55,873 bases of DNA, taken from positions 32,174-88,046 of the forward strand of contig JAGVOT010000123.1 of the NCBI GenBank assembly GCA_020052615.1, read 5' to 3'. The translations under genes were made by a program, and so were the position numbers. The stretch's first letter is position 1. The number at the start of each line of letters is the position of its first letter. Source of the DNA: Nitrospirota bacterium. Lineage in GTDB: Bacteria > Nitrospirota > UBA9217. Positions 36,956-45,097 of this stretch are shown one piece after another. The notes below the pieces were generated by a model. That model was not told where the DNA came from. It saw nothing but the letters and a program-made list of their open reading frames with translations, and searched no databases.

Positions 36956-38137
36956 ATGTCTGAAGAAAGCAAACCCATAGGTGGTGAGTTCCTGACAACG
37001 CCCTTCAAGGTCCTGGCCGGTTTCACGCTGTTCGCAGGCCTCCTGGTCCTGATCCGGTACGTGATGGGCATCGGCGCAGTGTCTAATCTGAGCGACGGGT
37101 ATCCCTGGGGCATCTGGATCACCTATGATGTCGTCGCTGGAACCGCCATCGCGTGCGGCGGCTATTCCATGGCGATTCTGGTATATGTGCTGAACAAGGG
37201 CGAGTATCATCCGCTGATCCGTCCGGCGCTCCTGGCAAGCGTGTTCGGTTATACGCTGGCTGCCATATCGATCTTTATCGATATCGGCCGGTACTGGCAG
37301 GGGTACAATATGTTCTGGCCGAAATATTCCAACGTCAACTCGGTCATGCTTGAGGTCGCTGTCTGCATCGCGTTGTACGTGATGGTCCTGTGGATCGAGT
37401 TTGCACCGGTGCTCTTTGAAGGGATGCAGAAGTATAAGGGCAATCTGCCTGCGTTCCTGACCAAATGGGACGTGTCGGGACTGCAGAAGATCTGGAGCAA
37501 GTTCCTGTTCTTCTTCATTGCCCTCGGTATCCTGCTCCCAACCATGCATCAGTCCTCGCTCGGCTCCTTGATGCTGATCGCCGGGAAAAAGCTCTCGCCC
37601 CTCTGGCAGACCGGTTTCCTGCCGCTCCTGTTCCTCATTTCCGCCATTACCATGGGCTATGCGATCGTGATCTTCGAGTCGCTCTTCTCGTCCGTGGGCC
37701 TGAAGAGGCCGGCTGAGACGCCGATACTTGCGAAGCTGTCGGGCATCATGCCGTGGCTCATCGGCACCTATCTGGTGATCCGGGTGCTTGATCTGATCGT
37801 TCGAGGCGCCCTTGGCAAGGCATTCGCATTCAATGTGCAGAGCCTTATGTTCTGGATTGAGAACGCGCTGTTCGTCTATCCACTGGTGATCCTCATGTCC
37901 GCGCAGAACCGGACCAAGGCCCGTCCGCTCTTTCTGTCGGCTCTCTCGATCCTGCTCGCCGGCCTGATCTACCGCTTCAACGCGTTCCTGATCGGGTTCG
38001 ATCCGGGCAACGGGTGGACTTACTTCCCCTCATTCAGTGAGATCCTGATCACCTTCGGTATCATTGCGTTCGAGGTCATGGCATATCTGTATATCGTCAA
38101 GAAATTCCCCGTGCTGCCCAAGACTGAGCACGCATAA
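36956..38137 (+). CDS. hybB: hydrogenase membrane subunit HybB (NrfD/PsrC family)
   Basis: 393 residues, almost entirely hydrophobic, with about ten membrane helices. It has the HybB-like start (GGEFLTTPFKVLAGFTLFAG), YPWGIWITYDVVAGTAIACGG and an MHQSSLGSLMLIAG segment with the conserved histidine, and it lacks haem motifs. It passes electrons to menaquinone, so H2 oxidation is tied to the quinone pool. It lies 19 bases after hybA and 20 bases before the large subunit. Confidence 0.94.
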   Translation: MSEESKPIGGEFLTTPFKVLAGFTLFAGLLVLIRYVMGIGAVSNLSDGYPWGIWITYDVVAGTAIACGGYSMAILVYVLNKGEYHPLIRPALLASVFGYTLAAISIFIDIGRYWQGYNMFWPKYSNVNSVMLEVAVCIALYVMVLWIEFAPVLFEGMQKYKGNLPAFLTKWDVSGLQKIWSKFLFFFIALGILLPTMHQSSLGSLMLIAGKKLSPLWQTGFLPLLFLISAITMGYAIVIFESLFSSVGLKRPAETPILAKLSGIMPWLIGTYLVIRVLDLIVRGALGKAFAFNVQSLMFWIENALFVYPLVILMSAQNRTKARPLFLSALSILLAGLIYRFNAFLIGFDPGNGWTYFPSFSEILITFGIIAFEVMAYLYIVKKFPVLPKTEHA

Positions 38138-38157
38138 CATTTCGGAAGGAGAATACA

Positions 38158-39855
38158 ATGGCGCGAATTGTCATAGACCCGATCACCCGAATAGAGGGTC
38201 ACCTGCGGATTGAGTGTGAAGTGGAGAACGGAAAGGTCAGCAAGGCCTGGACGTCCGGCCAGATGTGGCGCGGCATCGAGAACATCGTAAAGGGCAGAGA
38301 CGCCCGGGAGGTCTGGCTCTTCACCCAACGGATCTGCGGGGTTTGAACGTCCGTTCACGCACTGGCCTCGGTGAGGTCGGTTGAGAACGCCCTGCAGCTC
38401 GAAATACCACTGAACGCCCAGTACATTCGGAACCTGATCATGGCAGCCCACGGCGTCCATGACCATATTGTGCATTTTTACCACCTTGCCGCTCTAGACT
38501 GGGTCGACATCGTCTCGGCCCTCAAGGCGGATCCCAAGAAGACCTCGCAGCTTGCTGAAAGCCTGTCGAACTGGGACCAGAACAGCGCCAAGCACATGAA
38601 GGATGTGCAGGACCGGCTGGGAACTTTCGTGAAGAGCGGTCAGCTCGGCATCTATGCGAACGGCTATTGGGGCCATCCAGCCATGAAACTGCCGCCCGAG
38701 GTAAACCTCCTTGCTGCTGCGCACTACCTCCAGGCGCTCCATTACCAACGCAGGATCAATATGGTGGTGTCCATCCTCGGTTCCAAAACGCCGAACATCC
38801 AGAACCTGGCGGTCGGCGGCGTCGCGAACGCGATCAATCCGGAGAACCAGTCGGCACTCAACATGGAGCGGCTCTACTACATCAAGACGCTCATCGACGA
38901 GGTCCAGGGCTTCGTGAAAAACGCCATGCTGGTCGATGTCGCCGCCGTGGCGGCAAAGTACGCCGATTGGACCGGGTACGGCAAAGGCGTGACGAACTAT
39001 CTCTCGGCCCCCGACATGCCCATGGACACGAAGGGGACGACCTTCGCGTTGCCGGGCGGTTACATCGAGAACGCGGATTTTGCCACATTCAAGCCTATCA
39101 AAAGCTTCAATGACGAATACTTCAGGAACGGCGTAAAAGAGAGCATCAAACATTCGTGGTATAAGGGTGACTGGAACAAACATCCCTTCGAAGAGACCAC
39201 GGACCCGAACCATACGGGCATGCAGTACGACGGAAAATACTCTTGGGTCAAGGCGCCGACGTTCAACGGCAAACCCGCCCAGGTCGGTCCCTTGGCCAAC
39301 GTACTCTGCATGTACGCCGCAGGTCATGCCGGTACCAAGAAGTATGTTACCGACATGCTGAATACGATAAGTGCTGTTGCTGGCGTCAAGGTCGGCCCGG
39401 CAGCACTGCACTCGACCATCGGCCGTATTGGCGCGCGTGCTGTACGCTGCGCGGTGTTGCTGGATGAGTGCACTAACCAGTGGAACGCCCTGGTTGCGAA
39501 CATCGGCAAGGGTGATGTAAAGACCTTCAACGCGCCCAAGTTCCCCAGCGGCGAGATCCGCGGCGTGGGTTTCCACGAAGCGCCGCGCGGCATCCTGTCG
39601 CACTGGGCGGTCATTGACGGCGGCAAGATCAAGAACTATCAGTGCGTCGTGCCGTCCACCTGGAATGCTGCGCCGCGAAACGGCAGCGACCAGCCCGGCC
39701 CCTATGAAGCATCGCTCGTAGGAACGCCGCTGGCCGATCCGGAAAAGCCGCTGGAGGTTCTTCGGACCGTGCATTCCTTCGACCCCTGCCTGGCATGCGC
39801 CATTCATATGGTGGATGCGAAAGGGAAAGATATCATCACCGTAAAGGCCCTCTAG
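38158..39855 (+). CDS. hybC: [NiFe(Se)]-hydrogenase large subunit with predicted selenocysteine in the L1 motif
   Basis: 565 residues if UGA 38344-38346 is read as selenocysteine (Sec63). The first 62 codons have the family start (ARIVIDPITRIEGHLRIE) and lead into RICGV; the UGA follows at the second cysteine of RxCGxC, then TSVHALASVRSVENAL continues the family in the same frame. The C-terminal L2 motif DPCLACAIH keeps Cys544 and Cys547, and a short tail after the histidine would be removed by the protease. L1 and L2 ligate the NiFe site. AAGGAG lies before the ATG. Because of the UGA, automated annotation would split it into 38158-38346 and a truncated gene from 38371. A base error or a true nonsense mutation is the alternative. 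Confidence 0.88.
38344..38381 (+). promoter_or_regulatory. UGA selenocysteine codon and candidate bacterial SECIS hairpin
   Basis: UGA at 38344-38346. A 9-bp stem pairs 38361-38369 with 38373-38381 (two G-U pairs, otherwise Watson-Crick), closing a GGU loop at 38370-38372. The loop starts 23 bases after UGA and contains G in its first two positions, within the published general limits for bacterial SECIS elements (loop 16-37 bases from UGA, G among the first two loop bases). SelB recognition is inference. Confidence 0.7.
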
Positions 39856-39882
39856 AAGAGGCCCGTACACAGATCGCATAAG

Positions 39883-39922
39883 GCCCTCTTGCCCCACTGT
39901 CCGGAGGCGGAGGGCTTTTTTA
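39883..39922 (+). terminator. terminator between the large subunit and its protease gene
   Basis: Stem GCCCTC/GAGGGC with a GC-rich loop of about 21 bases, followed by six T residues (39916-39921), 28 bases after the large-subunit stop. It may reduce transcription of the maturation genes relative to the structural genes. Confidence 0.65.
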
Positions 39923-39939
39923 TTGTCCAGGAGACATGC

Positions 39940-40437
39940 ATGCAGGAACCAACGATCTCAGTAATAGGGCTCGGCAATATTCTCATGACCGATGAAGGGG
40001 TCGGCGTGCATGTAGTGAATGAGTTCGAGAAACGATATACGGTCCCCGAGCATGTGGAGATCATCGATGGCGGCGCCGCGGGGCTTGATCTCATTCCTTT
40101 CATCGAAGGCAGGGAAAAGGTCCTGATGGTCGATGCTGTCAATTTCGATCAGCAACCGGGATACATCGACACCATCGAGAACGACGCCATTCCCGTGCGG
40201 CTTACCCAGAAGGCCTCCATGCACCACCTCGGGCTCATGGATGTGCTGTGCATTGTCCGCATGTCGGGAAACGTACCAAAAGACCTCTGTATCATCGGTA
40301 TTCAGCCAAAGAGCCTGGAACTCGGTCTTGACATGACCCCGGAGATATGGGATAAAAAAGACATCCTTATCGACCGGATCGTGTCAAAGCTTCGGGAGTG
40401 GAACATACCATGTGCCTTGCGGTCCCCTCAAAAGTAA
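39940..40437 (+). CDS. hybD: hydrogenase maturation protease (HybD family)
   Basis: 165 residues from ATG 39940 (AGGAG seven bases upstream). It has the nickel-sensing acidic residue in GLGNILMTDEGVGVHVV, the aspartate in VDAVNF and the histidine in MHHLGLMDVL. It removes the C-terminal tail of the large subunit after nickel insertion. It ends inside the hypC-hypA gene (28-base overlap). An in-frame start at 39889 would lie within the terminator and was rejected. Confidence 0.93.
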   Translation: MQEPTISVIGLGNILMTDEGVGVHVVNEFEKRYTVPEHVEIIDGGAAGLDLIPFIEGREKVLMVDAVNFDQQPGYIDTIENDAIPVRLTQKASMHHLGLMDVLCIVRMSGNVPKDLCIIGIQPKSLELGLDMTPEIWDKKDILIDRIVSKLREWNIPCALRSPQK

Positions 40438-40949
40438 TTTCCATCTATAACGATATCGCGACGATCGACGTGTACGGTGCACGGAAGGAAGTGAACATCA
40501 TGCTGCTTCCCGAAACGCCGCAGCTCGGCGATTTTGTCCTGGTCCACGCAGGTTTTGCGATCCAGTCCATCAAGGCCGAGGCATTCAAGACAGGTGAGAT
40601 CATGCATGAATCATCCATAGCTCACAGTATCATCGAGATCATCGACGAGCAGTGCGCCGAACAGGGCTGCACAACGGTCGACGCGCTGACCGTACGACTC
40701 GGCAAAGCCACAGGGGTCATGCCGGAATCGCTCCAGTTCGCCTTTGACGCTCTCAAAGAACCGACGAAGGCGAAGAACGCAAAACTTACGATCGAGATCG
40801 TACCGGTAGGGGGTACCTGCAGGACCTGCAATAAGGAAATAGAGGAGAAAGAAGTCCCCTATATATTTGCCTGCCCTCATTGCGGTTCGATCGATTTTGA
40901 GATCACCCGGGGCAGGGAGATGGAGATCTCCGACATGGAGATGCACTAA
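40410..40949 (+). CDS. hypC-hypA: HypC-HypA fusion, hydrogenase maturation
   Basis: One frame encodes both factors. Residues 1-~64 are HypC: MCLAVPSKV with the essential Cys2 (so the start must be ATG 40410), then a small beta barrel with LLPETPQLGDFVLVHAGFAI. From about residue 65 the sequence is HypA: MHESSIAHSIIEIIDEQ with the nickel-binding MHE start and a zinc site CRTCNKE...CPHCGS. HypC carries the Fe(CN)2CO unit with HypD; HypA delivers nickel with HypB. The HypA part is preceded by an AGGTGAG just before its ATG (40602), so a free HypA could also be made. Confidence 0.93.
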   Translation: MCLAVPSKVISIYNDIATIDVYGARKEVNIMLLPETPQLGDFVLVHAGFAIQSIKAEAFKTGEIMHESSIAHSIIEIIDEQCAEQGCTTVDALTVRLGKATGVMPESLQFAFDALKEPTKAKNAKLTIEIVPVGGTCRTCNKEIEEKEVPYIFACPHCGSIDFEITRGREMEISDMEMH

Positions 40950-41033
40950 AATCCGTCAGGCGTGAGGGATTAGGCCTCAGTCGGCAACAAACAGATGCCT
41001 TCCACTGCCGCAGCGTAAAGAACAGGAGCTTTC

Positions 41034-41681
41034 GTGAAAGTTAATGTGGTATCGAGGATACTGGAAGCGAACGACAGAATGGCCGAGGAGAACAGAAAAC
41101 GGTTCAAAGAAGCTGGCGTATTTGTCGTTAACCTCATGGGCGCACCGGGAGCTGGAAAGACGACGCTCCTCGAAGAAACCATCAAGAGGCTCAAACCGCA
41201 TTTGCGCCTGGGTGTTATCGAAGGTGACATCGTCGGCACGGACGACGCGGAACGGATCGGCAGCCTCAATATCCCCGTGGTCCAGATCAATACCGGCGGG
41301 GCGTGCCACCTTGATGCGAACATGATCAACGCGGTCCTCGGTGAACTGCCGCTCGAACAGTTGGACATGGTCATCATCGAGAACGTCGGCAACCTTGTCT
41401 GTCCGGCGGAATTCAAGGTCGGCGAGGACGTCAAGCTAATGGTGCTTTCCGTCGCTGAGGGCCATGACAAACCGCTCAAATACCCCCTGATGTTCCAGCA
41501 ATCATCGGGGCTTGTGCTGAACAAGATCGATCTGCTCCCGTACACGAAGGTTGACATCAATAAGATGAGGAACGATTCCCTTGCGTTGAACCCGAAGCTC
41601 AAGGTCTTCGAGGTGTCATGCTCTTCAGGTGCGGGGATCGATGCGTGGGCTCAATGGCTGAACGGGCTCAGATCGCAGTAA
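41034..41681 (+). CDS. hypB: hydrogenase nickel-insertion GTPase HypB
   Basis: 215 residues with the P-loop MGAPGAGKTTLLEET, metal-site GEDV/GGACHLDANM regions, VIIENVGNLVCPAEF and the guanine-specificity NKIDLLPY. It has no N-terminal histidine-rich nickel store. It uses GTP to drive nickel transfer from HypA. It starts at a GTG with AGGAG six bases upstream and overlaps hypF. Confidence 0.96.
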   Translation: MKVNVVSRILEANDRMAEENRKRFKEAGVFVVNLMGAPGAGKTTLLEETIKRLKPHLRLGVIEGDIVGTDDAERIGSLNIPVVQINTGGACHLDANMINAVLGELPLEQLDMVIIENVGNLVCPAEFKVGEDVKLMVLSVAEGHDKPLKYPLMFQQSSGLVLNKIDLLPYTKVDINKMRNDSLALNPKLKVFEVSCSSGAGIDAWAQWLNGLRSQ

Positions 41682-44026
41682 AAGGCACTGTTCAGGGTGT
41701 CGGTTTTCGACCCTATGTCTACACCCTTGCGGCCAGCCTCGGATTGACAGGCACCGTTTCCAACGATGCCGATGGCGTTCATATCGATATCGAAGGCGAG
41801 TCGGTAGCTGACTTTATACGAAGGCTACCTGTCGAAGCGCCGCCGCTGTCCCGCATAATCAATATCTCCGTCACTCCACTGCCCCTTCAGGGATACACCG
41901 GATTCACGATACAAGAGAGCCGTGCCCGCACCGGAAGTGATTCCATGACGTTCGTATCTTCCGACGTATCAGTATGCCCCGATTGCCTTCGGGAACTGAA
42001 CGATCCGGCCGACCGTCGCTACCGCTATCCGTTCATCAACTGCACGAACTGCGGCCCCCGCTATACCATTACCCGGGCTGTGCCCTATGACCGGCCCAAT
42101 ACGACCATGGCGGACTTTCCCCTGTGCGCTGCATGTTCACTTGAGTACCATGATCCCCGTGACAGACGGTTTCATGCCCAGCCCATTGCCTGTCCGAAAT
42201 GCGGACCAAGCGTCGAGTTCAAAGTTCAAAGTTCACGGTTCCACGTGTCTTCACCTGACCCGATCCTTGGCGCTGGTGAGGTACTGCGGCATGGCGGCAT
42301 CGTGGCCATCAAGGGTCTGGGCGGATTTCACATTGCCTGCGATGCCATGAACCACCAGGCAGTTGCGATGTTGCGGGAACGGAAACGGAGGAGCAATAAA
42401 CCGTTCGCGGTCATGGCAGCTTCGGTCGAGGTGCTGCGGGGATTCTGCGAAGTGACCCGGGACGAACAGGCGTTGCTGGAGTCTCCAAAACGGCCGATCG
42501 TTCTGATCAAGAAGAAACACCCGGATGCAGTCCTTGATCCTCTTTCTCATGGTGTGGCGCCGAACAATCAATATATCGGGTGCATGCTGCCGTATACGCC
42601 GCTCCATTCCCTCTTGTTCTCAGATCGAGAGTATGACCAGCAAAACACAAAGGGAAGAACAGTTTCTGTGCTGGTCATGACAAGCGGCAACCTGTCAGAA
42701 GAGCCGCTCGTGCATAGAAATGACGAGGCGATAGAGAAGCTGTCAGGCATCGTGGATGCGGTCCTGCTCCATAACAGGGATATCTTCATGCGTGTTGACG
42801 ACTCGGTGGTCCGCGTGCGGAGTGGGGGGTATTCTGACCAGACTCCGGCGCTTCCCTGTTCGATCTCGTTTTTCCGCCGGGCGCGCGGGTACGCGCCTGA
42901 AGCGATCGCGCTTCAAGGTTCCGGGCCGGAGGTCCTCGGCTGCGGGGCCGATCTCAAGAGCACCTTTACCCTCACCAAGGGTTCGTTCGCTATTCCCAGT
43001 CAGCATATCGGGGATATGGAAAACTACGAAACACTGAAGTTCTATGAAGAATGTTTTTCTAATTTGAAACAGGTGTACCGCGTCGAGCCTGTTGCGATCG
43101 TCCACGACCTGCATCCCGGTTATTTCTCGACGCGCTGGGCGCTGGAGGAGGGTAAAAAAAGGAAACTTCCGATCTTCGCGATCCAGCATCACTATGCCCA
43201 TATCGGATCGGTAATGGCAGAGCATGGCTTAACGGATACGGTCATCGGTGTAGCGTTCGATGGAACGGGTTACGGCACTGACGGCAAGTTGTGGGGAGGA
43301 GAGTTCCTTCTAGCCGGCGTTGAAGGCTTTGAACGAATTGGTCAATGCAAGTACATCGCGCTTCCCGGCGGGGAAACCTCGATCAAAGAACCCTGGAGGA
43401 CGGCGGTCAGCTATGTCGTTGATGCTGAGGGTGCACATGCCGCCGACCGGTTTGCAGCCGTAGGATTTACTGAGAAATATGGATCACATGCTATCGAACA
43501 GGTCATGACGCTTGCGCGATCTGCCGTTCTTTCTCCCCGCTCATCGGGTGCAGGAAGATTGTTCGATGCTGTGTCCGCGCTGCTCGGCATCTGCGACCGT
43601 AACACGTTCGAAGGTGAAGCGGCAATGGCGCTGGAGTCTTTGACAGTAGATGGCATTGCGGAGGAGTATCCGATTGTTATTACGGAGGAAAATGGGTATA
43701 CTGTTCTCGATTTTGGGAATACCATAAAGGCTTTGATCGCTGACCTGTTGAATAATGAGTCAAGATCCATTATTGCGACGCGGTTCCACAACACGGTCGC
43801 TTCAGGCATCACGATGATGGTCCAATCCCTCCACAAACGGACAGGCATCATCGACGTTGCCTTGAGCGGCGGAACCTTTCAGAATCTCTATCTGCTCAAA
43901 AGAACAACAGCTCTGCTCATGTCTGATGGTATGCGTGTCCATGCCAATGTTCAGATGCCTTCGAACGACGCATGCATTTCGCTGGGACAGGCGTATATCA
44001 TCAGAGAAAGACTAAAGAGGGCCTGA
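41654..44026 (+). CDS. hypF: carbamoyltransferase HypF
   Basis: About 790 residues in full HypF order: acylphosphatase domain (VKGTVQGVGFRPYVYTLA), two zinc fingers (CPDC...CTNCGP and CAAC...CPKCGP), a YrdC-like domain (GGIVAIKGLGGFHIACDA) and a Kae1-like domain (FAIQHHYAHIGSVMAEHG, GVAFDGTGYGTDGKLWGGE, ALSGGTFQN). It converts carbamoyl phosphate to the cyanide ligands attached through HypE. A heptanucleotide array adds VQSSRFHVSS after the second finger. ATG 41654 starts closest to the acylphosphatase domain; an in-frame ATG at 41618 is possible. Confidence 0.96.
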   Translation: MAERAQIAVKGTVQGVGFRPYVYTLAASLGLTGTVSNDADGVHIDIEGESVADFIRRLPVEAPPLSRIINISVTPLPLQGYTGFTIQESRARTGSDSMTFVSSDVSVCPDCLRELNDPADRRYRYPFINCTNCGPRYTITRAVPYDRPNTTMADFPLCAACSLEYHDPRDRRFHAQPIACPKCGPSVEFKVQSSRFHVSSPDPILGAGEVLRHGGIVAIKGLGGFHIACDAMNHQAVAMLRERKRRSNKPFAVMAASVEVLRGFCEVTRDEQALLESPKRPIVLIKKKHPDAVLDPLSHGVAPNNQYIGCMLPYTPLHSLLFSDREYDQQNTKGRTVSVLVMTSGNLSEEPLVHRNDEAIEKLSGIVDAVLLHNRDIFMRVDDSVVRVRSGGYSDQTPALPCSISFFRRARGYAPEAIALQGSGPEVLGCGADLKSTFTLTKGSFAIPSQHIGDMENYETLKFYEECFSNLKQVYRVEPVAIVHDLHPGYFSTRWALEEGKKRKLPIFAIQHHYAHIGSVMAEHGLTDTVIGVAFDGTGYGTDGKLWGGEFLLAGVEGFERIGQCKYIALPGGETSIKEPWRTAVSYVVDAEGAHAADRFAAVGFTEKYGSHAIEQVMTLARSAVLSPRSSGAGRLFDAVSALLGICDRNTFEGEAAMALESLTVDGIAEEYPIVITEENGYTVLDFGNTIKALIADLLNNESRSIIATRFHNTVASGITMMVQSLHKRTGIIDVALSGGTFQNLYLLKRTTALLMSDGMRVHANVQMPSNDACISLGQAYIIRERLKRA
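42212..42253 (+). repeat. heptanucleotide tandem array inside hypF
   Basis: Six 7-base units, of which two are identical (TCAAAGT, 42219-42225 and 42226-42232) and the others diverged. The reading frame stays open. It falls in the linker between the zinc fingers and the YrdC-like domain. Confidence 0.7.
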
Positions 44027-44030
44027 ATGC

Positions 44031-45089
44031 ATGAAGCAGATGCTCGATGAACTCAAGCAGTTGACGGCAAAGATCAAAAAACCTCTCCAGCTCATGGAGG
44101 TCTGCGGGACCCATACGGTCGAGATCTTCCGGCACGGGATCCGTTCCGTCATTCCGAATACGATCTCGCTATTGAGCGGACCGGGTTGTCCGGTCTGCGT
44201 GACGTCCATCCGGGACGTCGATGCCGCGATCTCGATCGCAAAGCAGCCGAACATGGTGCTGGTGACCTTCGGGGACATGATGCGGGTGCCGGGAGGGAAC
44301 CAGTCGCTCATGGAAGCTCGTTCCGAAGGAGCCGATGTACGGGTGATGTACTCGCCCATGGACGCCCTGAAGCTCGCACAAGACGATGGCTCGAAGCAGG
44401 TCGTTTTCTTTGCCACGGGATTTGAGACGACTTCTCCGCTGATCGCCGGAACGGTCTTTGCCGCGTTCCAGAAGCAGGTGAAGAACTTCACCATCCTGTC
44501 ATCGCACAAGACGGTACCACTCGCACTCAAGGCGCTTCTCGACGCCCCCGACGTCCGTGTGGACGGTTTCATTCTTCCCGGACATGTGAGCACGATCATC
44601 GGCCTTGCTCCCTATGATTTCGTCGCGAAGGAGTACCACAAACCGGCGGTCGTGACAGGCTTCGAGGCAGGCGAGATCATTGAAGGGATACTGATGATCG
44701 TCCGTCAGATCGCCAAAGGCGAGGCCATAGTGGAGAACGCCTATCCTCGCGTGGTCAGGCCGGAGGGAAATCCCCGTGCCGTCCAGATCCTGAACGATAT
44801 ATTCGAACCAGCTGACGCGTATTGGCGCGGCATCGGTGTCCTGCCGGGCACCGGCCTGAAGCTGCGTGCGAAGTACCGGACGTTCGATGCTGAGGCGCGC
44901 TTCCGCCCGGAGGCCACGGGAATTGCCGAGCCTGAGCTATGCTCGTGCGGTGATATCCTGCGGGGGGTCAAGGTGCCGACGGAATGTCCGCTCTTCGGCA
45001 CCGGCTGTACGCCCGACAGTCCTGTTGGACCCTGCATGGTCAGCACGGAAGGCAGCTGTTCGGCCTATTACAAATACGGACACCGGTAA
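44031..45089 (+). CDS. hypD: hydrogenase expression/formation protein HypD
   Basis: 352 residues. It has the family cysteine motifs MEVCGTHT, GPGCPVCVT and the C-terminal SCGDILRGVKVPTECPLFGTGCTP around the 4Fe-4S cluster, and HKTVPLALKAL and GFILPGHVSTIIG between. With HypC it assembles the Fe(CN)2CO unit. It starts four bases after the hypF stop. Confidence 0.97.
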   Translation: MKQMLDELKQLTAKIKKPLQLMEVCGTHTVEIFRHGIRSVIPNTISLLSGPGCPVCVTSIRDVDAAISIAKQPNMVLVTFGDMMRVPGGNQSLMEARSEGADVRVMYSPMDALKLAQDDGSKQVVFFATGFETTSPLIAGTVFAAFQKQVKNFTILSSHKTVPLALKALLDAPDVRVDGFILPGHVSTIIGLAPYDFVAKEYHKPAVVTGFEAGEIIEGILMIVRQIAKGEAIVENAYPRVVRPEGNPRAVQILNDIFEPADAYWRGIGVLPGTGLKLRAKYRTFDAEARFRPEATGIAEPELCSCGDILRGVKVPTECPLFGTGCTPDSPVGPCMVSTEGSCSAYYKYGHR

Positions 45090-45097
45090 GGATAACA

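Noticed and set aside
38158-38370. Reading the hydrogenase large subunit as a pseudogene, or as a short protein plus a truncated large subunit starting at GTG 38371
   Set aside because: The frame is unchanged on both sides of the UGA, the missing residue is an essential cysteine, the rest of the protein and the operon are intact, and a SECIS-like hairpin follows.
38494-39897. Long minus-strand frame opposite the hydrogenase large subunit
   Set aside because: It crosses the terminator after the large subunit and has no domain pattern; considered a shadow.
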